Assembly: GCF_003019255.1 (NCBI RefSeq)
Contig: NZ_CP027846.1
Coordinates: 124,001-188,000 of the forward strand
DNA length: 64,000 nt
Source: Staphylococcus kloosii
GTDB taxonomy: Bacteria > Bacillota > Bacilli > Staphylococcales > Staphylococcaceae
Direction of reading: 5' to 3'
Both the position numbers and the translations under genes were made by a program. The notes beneath the pieces were generated by a model that was not told the DNA's origin, did no database searches, and saw only the letters and a list, made by a program, of their open reading frames with translations. Below, piece after piece: positions 60,854-64,000 of this stretch (the first letter of the stretch is position 1; each line of letters starts with the position of its first letter).

Positions 60854-61807
60854 ATGGAGAAAAAAAGTGAACATCTAGTTGATCCCGAACTTAAAGAACA
60901 TCTGGATCAATTTCGTAAAACACCATTAAACGCTGAGACTTTGCATTATTTAAGGGATAATCAAACTAAAAACAAAAATTTTTATACGCCCGAGCATCTT
61001 CCTGTAAACATGACTGAACGTACGATACCTGGGCTAACAAATGCCCCAGATGTAAGAATTATCATTTTCACGCCTACCACTAGCTCTTCACCTAAACCTG
61101 TTTATTTGAGTATTCACGGGGGTGGAAACATAATGGGTGCAGCTGATTTAGATAACGAAGAGAATGCTAAATTGGCAGTTGATTTAGATTGTGTCGTAGT
61201 TGCCGTAGATTACAGATTAGCTCCAGAAACAAAGCACCCTGGTGCTTTAGAGGATACATATGCCACATTAAGCTGGATATTCAATAATCACGAAACATTA
61301 GACATTGATAAACATAAAATAGCTATAGGTGGATCAAGTGCCGGAGCGGGACATGCTACTAGACTTGGACTTTATGCAAGAGACAATAGCGACATTAACA
61401 TTATGTTCCAATATTTAGAAATGCCAATGCTAGATGACCGTACTTGTATAAATGACGTAAGCCCATATGCAGGAGAATATATTTGGGATAATAACAACAA
61501 CTATCTGGGATGGTCATCACTTCTCGGGCATGAACCCGGTATTAATGACGTTTCACCATATGCGGTACCTGCACGTGCAGAAGACCTATCGGCACTTCCT
61601 CCGACTTTAATTATTGTAGGGGCTTTGGACCTCTTCTTAGAAGAAAGTATGAATTTCTCTCAACGTTTAATTCACGCGGGAGTACCAACAGAATTACATG
61701 TTTATCCTGGCGCATATCACGATTTTAAAAGTATTAAAGAGGCACGTATTTCAAAATCGATGCAAGAAATAAAATTAGCAGCTATGCGTCGCGCATTTTA
61801 TGGTTAA
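60854..61807 (+). CDS. HSL-type alpha/beta-hydrolase (esterase)
   Basis: A 317-aa esterase of the hormone-sensitive lipase family. The oxyanion motif HGGG is at 88-91; nucleophile S162 lies in GSSAG; D259 (GALDLF) and H289 (AYHDF) complete the triad. It hydrolyses short-chain esters. Ribosome binding site AAGGAG. Convergent with butA. Confidence 0.92.
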   Translation: MEKKSEHLVDPELKEHLDQFRKTPLNAETLHYLRDNQTKNKNFYTPEHLPVNMTERTIPGLTNAPDVRIIIFTPTTSSSPKPVYLSIHGGGNIMGAADLDNEENAKLAVDLDCVVVAVDYRLAPETKHPGALEDTYATLSWIFNNHETLDIDKHKIAIGGSSAGAGHATRLGLYARDNSDINIMFQYLEMPMLDDRTCINDVSPYAGEYIWDNNNNYLGWSSLLGHEPGINDVSPYAVPARAEDLSALPPTLIIVGALDLFLEESMNFSQRLIHAGVPTELHVYPGAYHDFKSIKEARISKSMQEIKLAAMRRAFYG

Positions 61808-61829
61808 AAATTAATTTAAAACACATATA

Positions 61830-61864
61830 AAAACACTTTCGTCTTATGATAACGAAAGTGTTTC
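61830..61864. terminator. terminator between the esterase gene and butA
   Basis: AAACACTTTCGT and ACGAAAGTGTTT, perfect, bidirectional. Confidence 0.9.
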
Positions 61865-61875
61865 ATTTATTATGC

Positions 61876-62652
61876 TTATCTATATACTAGACCACCATCA
61901 GTGATAATGGATTGTCCTGTAATATAATCTGAGTCCTCAGAAGCTAAAAACGATACAAGATTCGCAACATCTTCAGGTTTCTGATAACGACCTAGTTTAA
62001 TGTTCGCAGAAAATTGTTCGAAAGCCTCTCCCGGTTGTAAATCATCATTATACTTAACCATTTCTGCATCGATGCGATCCCACATACTCGTTTTAGCTAC
62101 GCCCGGACAATATGAATTTACAGTAATACCATATTTGGCAAACTCTTTAGCAGCTGATTGGGTTAAAGAACGCACAGCATGTTTCGTAGCTGAATATGCA
62201 GATAACATTTCATAAGATTCATGTCCTGCGATACTACAAGCATTTATAACTTTACCTTTGCCGTTATCTTGTTTAATAAATTGATTAACTGCGGCTTGCG
62301 TACCATATATTACGCCATTAACATTGATACTGAATAACTTGTCTAATTGGGCCTCATCGATAACTAAAAACGGAGATACACCATCTACGCCTGCATTATT
62401 TACAAATACATCGAGTTGTCCAAAAGTATCGACGGCGAATGCCACTAATGATTCTTGCTCTTGCTTTACTGCTACATTACTATTATATGATGCAATGTTG
62501 TATCCTTTGTCTTTAAATTCTTGCTCTGTTGTTTGTAGTAATTCCTTGTTAATGTCTTGAATAACAACGTTAAAACCATCGTTTGCTAAACGTTTGGCAA
62601 TACCTTTACCTAAGCCCCCTGCTGAGCCAGTTACAATTGCTACTTTACTCAT
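61876..62652 (-). CDS. butA: acetoin(diacetyl) reductase / meso-2,3-butanediol dehydrogenase
   Basis: A 258-aa SDR: TGSAGGLG (8-15) for NAD, NNAG, and the catalytic S140, Y153, K157 (YSATK). It follows BudC/ButA along its length (CPGVAKTSMWDRIDAEM). It reduces diacetyl to acetoin and acetoin to butanediol, and helps redox balance during fermentation. Ribosome binding site AAAGGTAG. A perfect 12-bp palindrome lies at its promoter. Confidence 0.92.
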   Translation of the reverse strand: MSKVAIVTGSAGGLGKGIAKRLANDGFNVVIQDINKELLQTTEQEFKDKGYNIASYNSNVAVKQEQESLVAFAVDTFGQLDVFVNNAGVDGVSPFLVIDEAQLDKLFSINVNGVIYGTQAAVNQFIKQDNGKGKVINACSIAGHESYEMLSAYSATKHAVRSLTQSAAKEFAKYGITVNSYCPGVAKTSMWDRIDAEMVKYNDDLQPGEAFEQFSANIKLGRYQKPEDVANLVSFLASEDSDYITGQSIITDGGLVYR

Positions 62653-62680
62653 TTCATAACACTACCTTTTAATTACTATT

Positions 62681-62692
62681 TACACCGGTGTA
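62681..62692. promoter_or_regulatory. 12-bp palindrome at the butA promoter
   Basis: TACACCGGTGTA, perfect, 28-40 bp before the butA start and just downstream of a TATTAT-type -10 (62704-62699). It stands out as GC-rich in AT-rich surroundings; probably a repressor site. Confidence 0.55.
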
Positions 62693-62961
62693 TTACTTTT
62701 ATAATAGCATGAAGTAAGCAAAATAATGATAGATTATTTTTTCAGTAAAATTATTTCTAAGAGAACTAATAAAGTAGGTAAATACTAATCTATATAATTG
62801 TTAGATGTACATTAAGTTAGTTTCCTTGTTATTTTAATAACTGTTTTGACGGTATTACTATAATGTAATAACAACGACATTACTTTTAAAAAAGAACAAT
62901 ATGTTATGGTTATTATAATTATAAGTATTTGACCATCTAATTTTACTAAGGAGGCTAATAT

Positions 62962-63192
62962 TTGAAAGAAAATAATTTCCGAGGAAATAATAATAAAAAC
63001 AAAGCAATATTAGTGTCATCATTACCAATATTTATATATTTTATAGTACTGTCGATACATACGATTATGACTAAAGATAGTTTAATAGCTACCGGTTTAT
63101 CAATATTTTCATTAATTATTTTTACTACGATGACCACTATATTGCTTTATAGTTATATAATAAATAAAAAACATGTACAAGATCATAAATAA
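62962..63192 (+). CDS. small two-helix membrane protein, TTG start
   Basis: A 76-aa protein: basic, N-rich start (MKENNFRGNNNKNK), helices at about 15-35 and 43-66, tail KKHVQDHK. TTG 62962 lies 7 nt after AAGGAGG. First of three tiny genes before the toxin-like frame. Function unknown. Confidence 0.7.
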   Translation: MKENNFRGNNNKNKAILVSSLPIFIYFIVLSIHTIMTKDSLIATGLSIFSLIIFTTMTTILLYSYIINKKHVQDHK

Positions 63193-63207
63193 TTAAGGGG
63201 GTACGGT

Positions 63208-63372
63208 ATGAAATTTATTTGTTTTAACACTATGACAGAAAAAGGTCTTAATAAAAAAGTGAATGAGTTTTTGGAAGAAAATCCTTATATAGAAATTATT
63301 AAATTTGATTATGAAGTTGGAACAAGTGGCTACGGCGTAGGCATATTATATGACGAGAAGAAACGCATGTAA
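63208..63372 (+). CDS. tiny protein, possibly Cse60-like
   Basis: A 54-aa soluble protein (MKFICFNTMTEKGLNKKVNEFL, IEIIKFDYEVG, GYGVGILYDEKKRM), 15 nt after the gene at 62962. The beta-helix-beta plan with a central helix ending in a basic tail recalls Cse60/DUF2758 proteins, but the match is weak. Ribosome binding site AAGGGGG. Confidence 0.65.
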   Translation: MKFICFNTMTEKGLNKKVNEFLEENPYIEIIKFDYEVGTSGYGVGILYDEKKRM

Positions 63373-63403
63373 TCATGACCAATTTTATGTACATAAATTA
63401 CTT

Positions 63404-63433
63404 AAGCTTGGCATTAATTTGCCAAGCTTTTTT
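63404..63433 (+). terminator. terminator after the two tiny genes
   Basis: AAGCTTGGC and GCCAAGCTT, perfect, followed by TTTT. Confidence 0.9.
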
Positions 63434-63576
63434 CATGCTTATTATTTTATGAATTTTACTTTCTACAGTAATTCGTTTACTAAATTTCCTTAGTTATGAT
63501 TCCTTGTTATAAAGCGTGATAGCATTTAGTTGAAAAGATTTAATTATAAACACCCACTTCATAAGGAGGCACAACT

Positions 63577-63798
63577 TTGAAATTTAAAGAACTATTTAGC
63601 AAAGACGACAACAATAAAGTGAAAGTTTTTATAAAGAATAAATATAATGAATTTTTAAATTTAGAAATGAACACTTATAACATTACAGTATTAGTGATTT
63701 CGATTATCCTTGTTAGCGCCATAATGACACCATTTTTAGGCATACCACTCGGTATCTTAGCTGGGATGTACATTATCGAAAGTAAAAAGAAGAAATAA
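63577..63798 (+). CDS. small membrane protein with TPF-GIP motif, TTG start
   Basis: A 73-aa protein: charged N-terminal half (MKFKELFSKDDNNKVKVFIK), two hydrophobic segments joined by IMTPFLGIPLGILAG, tail ESKKKK. It shares the motif with the protein at 14849 (FTPFIGIPVAIISG). TTG 63577 has AAGGAGG upstream. It stands directly before the toxin-like frame, so an immunity role is possible but unproven. Confidence 0.7.
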   Translation: MKFKELFSKDDNNKVKVFIKNKYNEFLNLEMNTYNITVLVISIILVSAIMTPFLGIPLGILAGMYIIESKKKK

Positions 63799-63818
63799 GC
63801 AACTACAAATGCTATTAA

Positions 63819-64000
63819 AACCAAAAACTTCGGCAAAGTACTACTTCTATAGCAAATCTCGGAGCTAATAAAAGAAGACACATACTTTCCAGTAAGCATA
63901 ATTGGAATAAAGTAACTACAAATAATTGGAATAGTGTTTCTAAAGTCATATCTCACGTTATGAGGCACGGAAAACAAAATAAAGACAATAAAAAAGCACT
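63819..64000 (+). pseudogene. fragment resembling a polymorphic toxin C-terminal domain, open at the right edge
   Basis: An open frame without a start codon or ribosome binding site runs to the window edge. It reads IANLGANKRRHILSSKHNWNK, then VTTNNWNSVSKVISHVMRHGK, then QNKDNKKA. The pattern H-W-K-V, N-W, V-S-x-I-I/V-x-x-V-M, G-K is what I know from the type-35 family of polymorphic toxin C-termini. Upstream, a different frame (63805 on) reads NAIKTKNFGKV, which suggests a frameshifted or decayed toxin, or a displaced orphan toxin tip. A gene continuing to the right cannot be judged. Confidence 0.45.

Noticed and set aside
63675..63977. Minus-strand open frame of 100 codons at the right edge
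   Set aside because: It is opposite the small gene at 63577 and the toxin-like frame; no ribosome binding site.
1..64000. tRNA, rRNA, CRISPR array, prophage or integrated element
   Set aside because: No cloverleaf, rRNA segment, regular direct repeats, integrase or phage structural gene was seen on either strand.

Overview
The window is a low-GC Firmicutes chromosome segment and almost certainly comes from a coagulase-negative Staphylococcus. The evidence is recognisable staphylococcal genes (isaB, sceD, fosB, mbcS, a FemABX ligase, mepB), strong AGGAGG-type ribosome binding sites, many TTG/GTG starts and CcpA cre sites. The set (poly-gamma-glutamate operon, melibiose genes, ascorbate genes, chromosomal fosB) would suit the S. 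saprophyticus/S. cohnii side of the genus, but the species is an inference. I see no rRNA, tRNA, prophage, insertion sequence or CRISPR array.

Layout. 1-7.0 kb: a truncated FemABX gene, then a complete ascorbate PTS and catabolism operon (ulaG-A-B-C-D-E-F, minus strand) with a clear promoter, a cre site and a 27-bp perfect palindrome. 7.3-9.8 kb: a candidate small RNA, the guanidine exporter pair ykkCD behind a guanidine-I riboswitch, a small gene behind a Fur/PerR-type 7-1-7 palindrome, and ohr with an OhrR-like box. 9.8-17 kb: acyl-CoA synthetase mbcS, panE, a sugar porter and several small VOC, SRPBCC and membrane proteins. 17.0-17.2 kb: a strongly structured small RNA resembling RsaOG/RsaI. 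18.7-20.4 kb: a PadR-HAAS-DUF4097 operon. 21.8-26.3 kb: the poly-gamma-glutamate operon capB-C-A-E-D, including a short capE.

27-33 kb: isaB, then an operon-like row of ANT(6)-like nucleotidyltransferase, HIT protein, FosB (TTG start, 139 aa) and a GNAT, which looks like a small intrinsic-resistance cluster. 34.5-37.7 kb: a LysR regulator divergent from a 3-hydroxyisobutyrate-dehydrogenase-type enzyme and an MFS transporter. 38 kb: an unusual squalene-synthase-like enzyme. 39.4-43.3 kb: an AraC regulator followed by melA (GH4) and melB, with a cre site inside a hairpin loop. 43.3-52.9 kb: epoxide hydrolase, a flavin monooxygenase/FMN reductase pair, sceD, an NmrA-type reductase, cycA, a MerR/flavodoxin pair and an HxlR/SRPBCC pair. 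53-56.6 kb: a four-gene YknWXYZ-like MacAB-type exporter.

56.8-64 kb: a HAD phosphatase, yjdF behind a likely yjdF riboswitch, an orphan mepB, a non-canonical ClpP paralogue with a CtsR-like site over its -35, a secreted helical protein, a PH/GRAM-like protein with a G8 tract, an HSL-type esterase, acetoin/butanediol dehydrogenase butA, three tiny genes, and at the right edge an open frame resembling the C-terminal part of a polymorphic toxin. Two copies of a roughly 160-bp dispersed intergenic repeat lie at 46.6 and 59.3 kb. The whole reads as a sugar, stress and detoxification accessory arm of the chromosome with many small regulator-target pairs.
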